From Sipunculus nudus (lineage: Eukaryota; Annelida; Sipuncula; Golfingiida; Sipunculidae), in contig CM049313.1 of NCBI GenBank assembly GCA_026874595.1, positions 25,168,008 through 25,232,007 on the forward strand: a DNA stretch of 64,000 nucleotides, in the 5' to 3' direction. Shown piece by piece: positions 11,950-23,223 of the stretch (positions within the stretch are counted from its first letter, which is position 1; every line of letters starts with the position of its first letter). The notes under the pieces were generated by a model that saw nothing but the letters and a program-made list of their open reading frames with translations, had not been told where the DNA came from and searched no databases. A program made the translations under genes and the position numbers.

Positions 11950-12880
11950 ATTAGACATTTATCTCGAGCTTGAAAAAGCTCTACCATACTAATCTTGTCC
12001 TACGTCCATTATGAAGCATATATTATATATGGGCGATGCAGGCTTCTCCCGGGCGCCATAATGGCATAAACCGGGTCAGTGCATTCAAGGTATTTTGCTC
12101 GTGGGTATGGAATGTATATGGCAATAGGGATCACAGATCAATCGTTTATGACATACTTAGTATCAACGTCCAAATTATCCATAGTGGCCCATTTAATCAT
12201 GATTATTCTTATATGTTAGAAGCGATTTATAATGTAATGTGTATTTGTGAAGCTTTGCCTTGGAACAAGGCTGAGAATTACTTTCCGGTGGACCCAGCTC
12301 TTTGGTCAGCCTTGTGTCACAATTTGCCAAGAACTGAATTTAAGAATATAGTATACCGGTATACCATAACAACTAGAGCTGTAGTCAGAGCCTACATATA
12401 TACGGATTCCTCCGCCATGGTATTATCTTAAACTGTCCTGTGTATGTGTTACGCACCATCTTCCGATCTGACCCACCTCAGATGGGTCCAACCAGATAAC
12501 CGACATCGGATATTGGGTCGTGATACCTATTCACATATGTTTACTCCCGCTTCACTTTGATGATGCCAACATTTATGGACCGATAACAAATGTCGTCTAT
12601 GGATTCAACCTCTCGCCAGTCAGCAAACCATGCACACATATATCGTTGGGCGTCCATATATATAGTGTTAACCTCTCTACCGGTGTCCGGGGGTTAAAAC
12701 ATGATAAAGATACATGTTTATCACAGCTTGGGCCGGCAACGGGAAGCAAAGAATCGAGATCCGGGGGGGGGGGGGGTGGTTTATCATAGATGAACTTTCA
12801 GGTCTGAAAAAATCATATCTGCTACAGCTGGGGCAATATCGGTGAAGAACAAAACCCGAGGTCTGAGAGGTTCCTATTTA
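11950..12880. other. Intergenic, no gene seen
   Basis: A 131-codon + frame (12036-12431) is open, but it has no recognisable domain, signal or splice context and its composition matches the flanks. A poly-G run lies at about 12763-12776. Confidence 0.45.
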
Positions 12881-12888
12881 CCACTGTC

Positions 12889-13013
12889 CCGGAATATATG
12901 CCATTGTGTATCTACACTAAATGTACCAAAATGCCCGCCACAGAAGCACTAGTCTTTTTTATATAACAGACCGAATTTCACGTACAAAAAGACAGGCCAT
13001 TGGGTTATATACA

Positions 13014-13062
<49 letters not shown>

Positions 13063-13165
13063 ACGGTATATTTATCACTTTCCGGGATATATATACATGC
13101 CATTGTGTATGTACATTTTGTTATGTATATACCAAAATGCCCGCTATAGAAGACAGGCTAGGATA
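12889..13165. repeat. Diverged tandem duplication split by (TA)n
   Basis: A segment containing GCCATTGTGTAT and ACCAAAATGCCCGC occurs at about 12889-12945 and again, diverged, at about 13080-13160. The copies are separated by a (TA)n tract at 13019-13060. Confidence 0.6.
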
Positions 13166-13169
13166 ACAG

Positions 13170-14240
13170 ATCCAGTCTTTGTGGCATCGCCCAAGGAATG
13201 CCGGCTCCCCTGCTGAGTCCGCGTTTCGTGGAAATTTTTGCAAATGAGGAATGCGGAGGCGAGCGTTCTTTAAGTTAAAGCTCCACAGGCGCTATTCGTC
13301 CACGAGCGAGAAATATGCCACGGGCGGGCAATCAATTTCTGGCCAAGCAAGTACGACAGCTTTATTACAATAATCCATCTCGGCGTGAAAAATGACTTAG
13401 GTGTTGTCGTGGCTCGTCAATATCTTTTTATGTTGCTCCCATACTGCATTCCAACTGATCGACGCAACTGTCAAACGCGCCTCGGCCAATTTCCATCCAT
13501 TTCCACTCTCAGAGCTCCTGGCATGAATGCAGATTATCTTAGGCCCCTTTTATCTGAGACCGTTTTGACGGAATGGAAATGGCATTCAAAACTGTTCAGG
13601 TCAAGCAGACCACTAGCTATAGTACAACATGTGCCAGCTTCAACTGTGGATGGATATTTTGAGCTTCTCCCTGCAGGTTTGGATGTAACGATACACATAT
13701 CTCCTTGAACTTGTTATGGAGACGAACTAACACACCATCAACTCATTTATGGTAGGAACCCGGTCGTATATATATGTAAAGGGATATTTCAAACACCGAA
13801 GATTAAGTTTTTACAAAATAGAAATTTTCATTCTAAGGAATGGAAGCCTCTGCCATGTGGGGGTCCCCCGACGGATAATAACAGCGCAATTAACGAAATG
13901 TCAAGGCGTTTTTATAACAGCAATGATTTTTTATTTAAACCACATATATAGTTTAAACCAGAGTATATCGTCGACCACACCTCGTAAGCTAATATACTAT
14001 AAGTGGTGTTCCATTAACACTGACGATCAACAATCTGAATTCAACAGAGACGCCGTTCTGCCAACTATTGATGAGTAATCATAAAAAAAAACAGGCTGCT
14101 GTTTTCCTAACATCGACTAGCGAATACCTTTTTTAATGAACGGGCGAATAACATTTTAATAAAAAAAACTGCATGCTGTTCCAATTATGCCGACAAAAAC
14201 ACTTGAAATATATGTAAACAGATTGATGTTTTGCCATGTG
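13170..14240. other. Intergenic, no gene seen
   Basis: Two + frames of just over 100 codons (13385-13708 and 13749-14078) are open, but neither shows a domain, a codon signature or bounding splice sites. Confidence 0.45.
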
Positions 14241-14241
14241 T

Positions 14242-14244
<3 letters not shown>

Positions 14245-14295
<51 letters not shown>
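14245..14295. repeat. (TA)n microsatellite
   Basis: About 25 uninterrupted TA units. Confidence 0.95.
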
Positions 14296-14297
<2 letters not shown>

Positions 14298-14299
14298 CC

Positions 14300-15595
14300 T
14301 CACCGAGCATGCAGGTGACATGTGTGCAATAGAAGAAAGCTCCATGCACCCTCTCTTGCCCTTCACTAAAACATGCATGAGTCCTCTATACCGTGGCTTT
14401 AACGAGAGTCACCCAAAATATTATACACTCGGTTGCATTTTTGCACCTACCGGTATGTAGTTTAAAAGACCTGCGTCGGGGAAAAGTTGATCCGTTTTGA
14501 CCAGGAATTTGATCGGCCATGGCAATTGAATATAGGACCTGTGAACATACCAATTTTGCATTAAAGAAAATACTGCTTGACATCTGCAGATTAAATAGAA
14601 AAATGCATGAATTTATTTTTTCAGGGACGAGTTTTGACGTGATAAGGTGCTATATGATCCACTCAAATTTTGGCTTTTTAATTTTTCTTGAAGGTAAAAC
14701 GGCTATCATATTAAAAGACACGATAATGAATATATCGTGACCGCCTGCATGCATTATCAAGTTGTCACGGAAATCATATATATGTAACTCATAGTGTTTG
14801 TCAGTATATTGTTGAGCAGGGATCGTAAAACTTTGACACTTTCAACTTTCCAATGGAAAGCTTTTCTTTCAGATTTGCCTTTCCGCAGTAAAATCTGCCT
14901 TTCCACTTGAGATGAGTCCTACCATAATATCACACGTTCACTCACAATTTTAACAACTGATTCCGCCATCTTCATGCAACCCTACATGCACACTTTCATG
15001 CAAAAAGAACTGAATGGTTTCTATTGTAACCGAAGGATATATAGGATATATTTAGGATATATAAGGAGTCGGTGTGAGACCACCTGGAAAATATTTCGTT
15101 TTTGTGTCATATTTGTTACTACTTATCAGCTGCTAATGTGGTAAGCATCTAGATGTTCACCTTTACAACGGATTGTTACAAATGAAAAATGCCTTTCGGC
15201 CCATGTGTTTGCCTGAGACAGGCGGAAAGGCTTTATTACCACCCCTGTTCAATTATATTTTGGACATGCTAGCAAGTTTATATGTATCCCCAAGTACACG
15301 CAGCCACTCAGCGTCTGTGGTCATCAAGTCCACGTGTATATATAACTACTGCGGCATTTTACCCTTCATCGAGTTGTCAAAGTTCAGCATTAAACGTACA
15401 CATCAGTCCAATGTATTTTTAAATCCTAAAACACTGGTGGTGTGTTCACGGCTGTGTCTGACCCATGCATGGAAGGTTAACGGTTTTATTCAGGTTCTCA
15501 GGTACACGTGTTAGGGGTTATTATAAGACCACGTTTGTGACTAATTTAGTCACTGCTGGCCCGTGGTCCCACTAAGGTAAGTATATCAGACTATC
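14300..15595. other. Intergenic, no gene seen
   Basis: AT-rich, with a small TATAGGATATAT-type repeat near 15038-15063. No supported coding region. Confidence 0.5.
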
Positions 15596-15599
15596 GCTC

Positions 15600-16385
15600 T
15601 TTTCATTATTAATTGCTTGTCTGTGGTCACATTGTTAGCAGTGCCAGTACAAGCCGTCATTTTGTCCCTGATGGCCTGTTTGCACACTGCGGGCAGTGCC
15701 AGTGCTAGCGGCCATTTTGTCTGTGCTGGCCTGTGGTCACACTGCGGGCAGTGCCAGTGCTTGCCGTCATTTCTTCCTTGCTGACCTGTGGTCACTGCGC
15801 GCAGTGCCAGTGCTAGCCGCAATTTTGTACCTGCTGGCCCGTGGTCAATCTGCGGACAGTGCAAGTACTAACCGCTATTGTGTCCATGCTGGCCTGTGGT
15901 CAAACTACGGACAGTGCCAGTGCTAGCAGTCATTTTGTTTTTGCAATCCTGTGGTCACATTGTTGGCAGTGCCAGTGCTTGCCGTCATTTCTTCCTTGCT
16001 GACCTGTGGTCACACTGCGCGCAGTGCCAGTGCTAGACGCAATTTTGTCCCTGCTGGCCCGTGGTCAATCTGCGGACAGTGCAAGTACTAACCGCTATTG
16101 TGTCCATGCTGGCCTGTGGTCAAACTGCGAGCAGTGCCAGTATAAGAAGTCATTTTGTTTCTGCTGGTCTGTGGTCACAATGCGGGCAGTGCCAGTACTA
16201 GCCGTCTTTTTGTTTCTGCTGTTCTATATGGTCACAATGCGGGCAGTGCCAGTACTAGCCGTCAATTTGTTTCTGCTGGCCTATGGTCAAAGTGCGGGCA
16301 GTGCCATTGTTAGCGGCCATTTTGTTTCTGCTGGCCTGTGGTCACACTGCGGGCAGTGCTGGTACCAGCATTCATTTTGTTCCTT
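15600..16385. repeat. Tandem array, 54-55-bp unit, about 14 copies
   Basis: The unit contains GTGGTCACACTGCGGGCAGT, then GCCAGTGCTAGCCGTCATTT and a TTGT..CTGCTGGCCT link. The GCAGTGCC landmark recurs at 15638, 15693, 15748 and 15801. Copies differ by 5-15 percent by eye. Open frames across the array on both strands follow from the repeat and are not supported as genes. Most units include TGTGGT, a RUNX-type core. Confidence 0.9.
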
Positions 16386-16399
16386 CGATGATTATAAAC

Positions 16400-16900
16400 T
16401 ACCAAGCGCGTCTGATTAACAGAATTAATCAAATCAAAATCTACGGTGTGACACTTATAATGAAATAAAACATTTTCTCCTGACCACTTTCAAATACTTG
16501 TCATTACGATCAAACCATATAACCGTCAAATATGTTTGTAATGACACATCCCACGAGTAAAATAGATTCCGTCATTACTCAACGCACTGGTAAGTTCACC
16601 AACATGTTTGTCGTATCTCTGCCCCCTCTGTGGTTGTCACTCTCTGACTTAAACCCCCTGTGCCTCAGTAGACGACAGGAGACGCCCATGGTCAGTATAC
16701 AGACCTGATATACATGTACCTTTTTGTATTATTTCCTCACTCGTGGTGTAATTTGACGATTCCGGGTTGAGCACATGCAGGCGTATTAATAAACATATTC
16801 TATGCAGCCATTCAAGTGCTGTTTTTGCTACACCAAAAAGTCAGGCCTATGATTCCAGTACGAATGCTTACTGTAATATATATTCCAGGGCTGCACCATT
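16400..16900. other. Intergenic, no gene seen
   Basis: No supported feature between the 55-bp array and the next TA tract. Confidence 0.5.
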
Positions 16901-16903
16901 TAG

Positions 16904-16904
<1 letters not shown>

Positions 16905-16983
<79 letters not shown>
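16905..16983. repeat. (TA)n microsatellite
   Basis: Nearly 80 bp of TA with one AATA interruption near 16938. It directly abuts the 43-bp tandem array. Confidence 0.95.
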
Positions 16984-16988
<5 letters not shown>

Positions 16989-17412
16989 GTTATTGTAGAC
17001 ATACTAATGTGGGGCAAGTCATCGTGTGTTGGTTATTGTAGACATACTGACGTGGGGCAAGTCATCGTGTGTTGGTTTCTGCAGACATACTAATGTGGGG
17101 CAAGTCATCGTTAGTTGGTTATTGTAGACATACTGATGTGGGGCAAGTCATTGTTAGTGTGTTATTGTTGACATACTGATGGTGAGCAAGTCATCGTGTG
17201 TTGGTTATTGAAGACATACTCATGTGGGGCAAGTCGTCGTGTGTTGGTTATTGAAGACATACTCATGTGGGGCAAGTCATCGTGTGTTGGTTATTGAAGA
17301 CATACTCATGTGGGGCAAGTCATCGTGTGTTGGTTATTGAAGACATACTCATGTGGGGCAAGTCGTCGTGTGTTGGTTATTTTGGACAAACTGATGTGGA
17401 AAGTCATCGTGT
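16984..17412. repeat. Tandem array, 43-bp unit, about 9-10 copies
   Basis: The unit TGTTGGTTATTGAAGACATA followed by CTCATGTGGGGCAAGTCATCGTG repeats with a strict 43-bp period (GCAAGTC at 17014, 17057, 17100 and onward). Sequence is conserved between copies, and the last copy is truncated. Confidence 0.9.
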
Positions 17413-17749
17413 GTACACACTGAACTATTCTTAACACCAGGGTTTGTGCGTGTGTGCCTGTGCGGTGTTACCGGATACCCTCATATGAACTCCTGTGTAA
17501 TAATTCTATTCATCAAGTCGTGAAGCAGGCCACGAATGCACCAAAATGAAAGGCACGAGAATATCTGCATGAACATAATTAACTTTGAGGTTATTGTAAC
17601 TGGGGACTGTGAGGATGAACCGCTGTATACAGGGGCGCCTCGGCAGACAATGAAACATCTGCCATCTTAGATTTAGGAGCCAACTGGAACGTGTTGGCCT
17701 TTGATTCGTATTAGAATGACAAAGGGCTTTAATGTAAACGTTCACTCGA

Positions 17750-18660
17750 TATCGCCGTGGCTCTGTAGTTACGAGGGCCTGCAGTAGTCAATGGCTTCCA
17801 ACAGCCCCACTTCACAGCGGTCTGATTTATTCTGAATCTGTAAACAAAACCAAGCCTGTGAAAAAAAGCGAGCCCACTTGAAGGCGCGGGTGTTCCTAGT
17901 GTATGCCTAGGTTTGGTTTAGCCAGGCTTTGTGGCGGCTGGCGGCTTGCGGAAGTCTAACTTCATGTAATTGATCCATGGGAAAAGATGCGATACCCGGC
18001 AACAACACACACACGGGGCCAGCGGGCTCTCCATTATAGTCACAGCGAGATCTTGAGCCCCAGCAGCGACCCCAGCTGCAGGCTATCAGGCTCGACCAAT
18101 CAGTGAGCGGGGATCATAAAATTTACGCTCTGATTGGTTGATCGATATGCAAGCGTGTGACAGGAATGTTTACATTCCTTGGCGCTTGTCGGCTTCAGTG
18201 AAATCGATCACGGGACCTCGGTGGCGGCGTATGGATTGCCGGCGCCCATAAAGGAATGGAAAAGTTCGCATAGGCTTTGCTTGGAATGGGATTTCCGTTG
18301 AAGCAAGAATATTGATGCAGGCCTGAGAAAAGATGCGCTATGGACAATGGGCCTCGGCATCCAGCGTAATGGGATTCTAAATTAACTGTCTCGGGCATTA
18401 ACGACGCAGAGTGTTGACTCATTGTTTTCGGGTGGCGATGTGGTGATTACTCTGAACTTGTGCCATGCATAATCAAGAAAAACGATAGAGCTGAATTTAA
18501 GGGATAAAAACAGACAAATTGGTTCAAGCCAGTTGCAAGTTAAGCGAAGAGAGCGGTGATGGAGGGTTTCGCTGAAAGGATGGCCCCAGGGTCTGCATGT
18601 GTTTGACGAGGAAAAATCATGGCGCTCAGGACTAGATTTTACAGTGCAAATATGCATGTA
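17750..18660. promoter_or_regulatory. Motif-dense candidate enhancer
   Basis: GC-balanced, repeat-free block. It contains an inverted CCAAT pair (ACCAATCAG at 18095-18103 and CTGATTGGT at 18130-18138). A TEAD/FOX-like palindrome lies at 18163-18178 (GGAATGT, TT, ACATTCC; the centre also reads TGTTTAC). An ATCATAAA Hox/Cdx-like site lies between the CCAAT boxes, and ATCGAT follows. No coding frame is convincing. I infer a regulatory role from motif density; the target could be TICRR or a gene outside the window. Confidence 0.35.
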
Positions 18661-18803
18661 ACTGTCTATAATAACTTGGTTATAATTTTATAGGAATGCG
18701 TTAACTTTTATCACCGATGTTATATATACATTAAAATATCTTACGTAATTATTTCGTAAAAGTAAAACAAATCTGTTCTTTCTATCTATCTAGTAACATT
18801 GAG

Positions 18804-18807
<4 letters not shown>

Positions 18808-18865
<58 letters not shown>
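18808..18865. repeat. (TA)n microsatellite
   Basis: About 29 TA units ending exactly at the CAGTAGAACG terminus of a transposon-like sequence. Confidence 0.95.
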
Positions 18866-18868
<3 letters not shown>

Positions 18869-19090
18869 TAGAACGCCTGCTAACGGCCACGCCTCAATAA
18901 CGGTCAACACGTCTATAACGGTCAGATTTTCCGGTCCCGAATTTTCGACCGTTATATTTCGTAATCATTTTGTTGTCAATTACGGTCACTCCTCTATTCC
19001 GTATTACGGCCAAGTCTCTCGGTCCCGAAGGCCGGAAAAAACACCTCAATTACGGTCAGGGGCAGTGACTCCGTGACATTGGCTCAACAA
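18866..19090. mobile_element. Pogo/Tigger-like DNA transposon terminus (fragment)
   Basis: Starts with CAGTAGAACGCC directly after TA, the pattern of pogo/Tigger elements (Tc1/mariner superfamily, TA target). TAACGGTCA-type motifs repeat about every 20 bp (near 18880, 18898, 18916), and inverted copies (CCGTTAT, ATTACGG) follow. No matching right terminus (GGCGTTCTACTG) was found downstream, so this is an incomplete copy and its right limit is approximate. Confidence 0.55.
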
Positions 19091-19099
19091 ATCAAGCGG

Positions 19100-19880
19100 C
19101 CACTTCTGACCTAAATATCATTTCACAAGAGTCCGCTCTCACATATTCATGTCTGTTAATGAGTGCCTGGATAAAGGTGGCCACTCGACCGTGACTGAGT
19201 TGTTTGACATGTAGCCAACGTCGTACTACCCCACTCAGCCTCATTAGTATGCACAATAGTAAGGCATGTGTTCCCACCTGTTTGGGAATGAGACTTACTT
19301 GTCATGAATTATTGACTAAAAGTCTTATATTTATTCAAGATTTCAGGAAATATGTTACGGCTAGATAAGACCTTTTCTTAGAACAAAAGGATGCAATAAT
19401 ATTATACCAGTCCATTTATATTTACAAGCAGGTGTTCTCTTTATAAACAACACATTGTAAAATAATGAAACAAGGAAAAAACCATAAAGCTGTATGCAGC
19501 AAGCTTACAACGTGAACTTTAGGCAGTTTATACTATATGCATGGTTCTTTGTTAAGAAAGAAAGAATAAAAGCAGGCCACGCCATCCTTTTCTGTGCATT
19601 TAATCAACAACTCTATTCAGTCACATGGCTTTAGTCTGTGAAGATATTTGTTCCTGCAATTACTATGACAATAAACACTTGTTTGTTGAGTTACCATGGC
19701 GCTTATATAGACATCTGTGTTACATTATACAACTTGTACATGCTCAATAACGAAATACCATATGTTTCATGTATTAAAACGTATTTGCAGAGCAGAATGT
19801 CTTTTCTGTTTTGTCATTTCAGTTTCACGCCATTCATATATAACAGCACTAAACGGTTACATGGCCTTCAGACGTTACAT
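19100..19880. other. Intergenic, no gene seen
   Basis: AT-rich with short open frames only. It may include more of the decayed transposon at its left side. Confidence 0.45.
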
Positions 19881-19884
19881 CGAG

Positions 19885-22065
19885 TCGTCAAGGACTCAAC
19901 TGTAATGCGACCCAGACCCACTCAGGACTGAAATGTGACGCACCCTCCACGTCACAGCCAAACCCACCAGGACTGAAATGTGACGCACCCTCCACGTCAC
20001 AGCCAAACCCACCCAGGACTGAAATGTGACCCACCTGCTATTTCACAGCCAAACCCACCCAGGACTGGAATGTGACGCATCCTCCACGTCACAGCCAAAC
20101 CCACCCAGGACTGAAATGTGACCCACCTGCTATGTCACAGCCAAACCCACCCAGGACTGAAATGTGACGCACCCTCAACGTCACAGCCAAACCCACCCAG
20201 GACTGAAATGTGACCCAGCTGCTATGTAACAGCCAAACCTACCCAGGACTGAAATGTGACACACCCTCCATGTCACAGCCAAACCCACCCAGGACTGAAA
20301 TGTGACCCACCTTCCATTTCACAGCCAAACCCACCCAGGACTGAAATGTGACGCATCCTCCACGTCACAGCCAAACCGCCCAGGACTGAAATGTGACCCA
20401 TCCTCCACGTCTCAGCCAAACCTACGCAAGACTGAAATGTGACCCACCCTCCACGTCACAGCCAAACCTACCCAGGACTGAAATGTGACCCACCCTCCAT
20501 GTCACAGCCAAACCTACCCAGGACTGAAATGTGACCCACCTGCTATGTTACAGCCAAACCTACCCAGGACTGAAATGTGACACACCCTCCACGTCACATC
20601 CAAACCTACCCAGGACTGAAATGTGACCCACCTGCTATGTCACAGCCAAACCTACCCAGGACTGAAATGTGACCCACCCTCCATGTCACAGCCAAACCTA
20701 CCCAGGACTGAAATGTGACCCACCTGCTATGTAACAGCCAAACCTACCCAGGACTGAAATGTGACACACCCTCCACGTCACATCCAAACCTACCCAGGAC
20801 TGAAATGTGACCATCCTGCTATGTCACAGCCAAACCTACCCAGGACTGAAATGTGACACACCCTCCACGTCACAGCCAAACCTACCCAGGACTGAAATGT
20901 GACCAACCCTCCACGTCACAGCCAAACCCACCCAGGACTGAAATGTGACTTATTTCTACGTCACAGCCAATCCATCAAAGACTGAGATGTGACCCACCCT
21001 CCAAGTCACAGTATAACCCATCAAGGAATGAAGAGTGACCCGCCCTCCACGTCACAGCCAAACCCAGCAAGGACTGAAATGTGACCCCCCCCTCCAAGTC
21101 ACAGTAAAACCCATCCAGGAATGAAAAGTGACCCGCCCTCCACGTCACAGCCAAACCCACCAAGGACTGAAATGTGACCCACCCTCCACGTCACAGCAAA
21201 ACCCATCCAGGACTGAAAAGTGACCCACCCTCCACGTCATAGCCAAACCCACCCAGGACTGAAATGTGACCCACCCTCCACGTCACAGCCAAACCTACCC
21301 AGGACTAAAATGTGACTCATCCTCCACGTCTCAGCCAAACCTACGCAATACTGAAATGTGACCCACCTGCTATGTAACAGCCAAACCTACCCAGGACTGA
21401 AATGTGACCCACCCTCCACGTCACAGCCAAACCTACCCAGGACTGAAATGTGACCCACCTGCTATGTCACAGCCAAACCTATACAGGACTGAAATGTGAC
21501 ACACCCTCCACGTCACAGCTAAACCTACCCAGAACTGAAATGTGACCCACCTGCTATGTCACAGCCAAACCCACCCAGGACTGAAATGTGACACACCCTC
21601 CACGTCACAGCCAAACCTACCCAGGACTGAAATGTGACCCACCTGCTATGTCACAGCCAACCCTACCCAGGACTGAAATGTGACACACCCTCCACGTCAC
21701 AGCCAAACCTAACCAGGACTGAAATGTGACCCACCTGCTATGTCACAGCCAAACCTACCCAGGACTGAAATGTGACACACCCTCCACGTCACAGCCAAAC
21801 CTATCCAGGACTGAAATGTGACCCATCCACTTCACAGCAAATCCCATCCGGGGCTGAAATGTGACCCCACCTGCTACGTCACAGATAAACCCAGCAAGGA
21901 CTGAAATGTGACCCCACCTGCTACGTCACAGATAAACCAAGCAAGGACTGAAATGTGACGTCCCCCCCCCCCCCCCTCCGCTGCGTCACATTCAGCCAAA
22001 CCCAGCAAGGACTGAAATGTGACCCCCCCCCCCGCTACGTCACAGCCAAACCCACCCTTACTGAA
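19885..22065. repeat. Satellite-like array, 46-bp unit, about 46 copies
   Basis: The unit CAGGACTGAAATGTGACCCA, then CCCTCCACGTCACAGCCAAACCTACC, repeats head to tail for 2.2 kb. Two alternating types differ in the middle (CCTCCACGTCAC versus CCTGCTATGTCAC), so part of the array is effectively a 92-bp dimer repeat. Each unit carries TGTGAC and GTCACA as an inverted pair with an 11-nt spacer. The right end degenerates, with poly-C insertions near 21964 and 22024. Confidence 0.95.
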
Positions 22066-22069
22066 ATTT

Positions 22070-22845
22070 AACCTTTTCCATACTATGGCGTTGCCTAAAT
22101 AAGACTGAAGGCATAAAACATCACTGCAACACTGTGCCACGCTGAAGTGGGAAAGTCATCAATCATAACACAGGAATGCAGGAAGCTGGAAACTGGAACC
22201 AGGTTTTTGGTTTTATTTATGCAGAGATAAAGGATGATTGGATGAAGATAATTGGCTGACTCCGATTTAAAATATTGATATTTCCTTAATGTTCTGACAA
22301 AAATGAGGTTTTCGTCTTCTGTCGGTGTATCATAACAATTCTTGTGAACGTTACACCCTTATAACTACAATATGAATAGAGAAGTCAAAGGAATACCCAG
22401 GACTCCCAGCATTGCTTACATTCCTGCATGGAACTATATTCCGAAGCACGTAACCGATTCTGCAAGCGGACAACAAAATCAATAACTATTGCAATCGGGT
22501 CCCCTCGCTGGAGTGCCCCAATTTCCTCCGATGAACCTACTATAATCCACTCCAGTCCGTTTAAATATATAAGCCATTATTATTTATACGGTCACTGGCT
22601 TACAATTAAGCAAACCTACTTTTTACAACAAACCTAATTTTTACGTCACCTGCCATGACCACAAAGCACCCAATAGCCTTGCTATCGTGAAGGATTGCCT
22701 GAGTAAAATAATTGGGGTTAGATATAAGACTTATGCGTTGTGTCATTTCACGTTATAATTCCCTATAGGTGTATATAGAAAAATAAACATGCAAGGTATA
22801 CTCTCAGAACTGATGGTTGGGCTGATGATCAAAATAAAACCGTTT
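22070..22845. other. Intergenic, no gene seen
   Basis: No supported feature. Confidence 0.5.
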
Positions 22846-22849
22846 CTAT

Positions 22850-22861
22850 TCTCTCTCTCTC

Positions 22862-22908
<47 letters not shown>
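22850..22908. repeat. (TC)n microsatellite
   Basis: CT tract of about 58 bp with one CA interruption, followed by a short CA-rich stretch. Confidence 0.95.
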
Positions 22909-22911
<3 letters not shown>

Positions 22912-23149
22912 ACACACGTGCACAAACACATGCGCACACACAACCCCTCACACGTCCTATCACATTTTTAATGATACTATACGATCTTTATGCACGAGGT
23001 ATTCACACAATAAAAATCCTCCCGTAAAATTATGATATCCACATTGCTGTGTGTATACATTATATATAGAGCCCCTGCGTTTATTTTCTTGTGATCTGTA
23101 CTTTCCAATTCGCTTTGATGAGCTACTCACATTAGTGTGGGGTGTCCAT

Positions 23150-23152
<3 letters not shown>

Positions 23153-23219
<67 letters not shown>
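23153..23219. repeat. (TA)n microsatellite
   Basis: About 33 uninterrupted AT units. Confidence 0.95.

Positions 23220-23223
<4 letters not shown>

Noticed and set aside
12036-12431. 131-codon + frame
   Set aside because: No recognisable domain or splice context, composition as in the flanks; chance frame.
15586-16419. Cysteine/serine-rich frames over the 55-bp array on both strands
   Set aside because: Repeat translation; frames exist on both strands and shift with indels.
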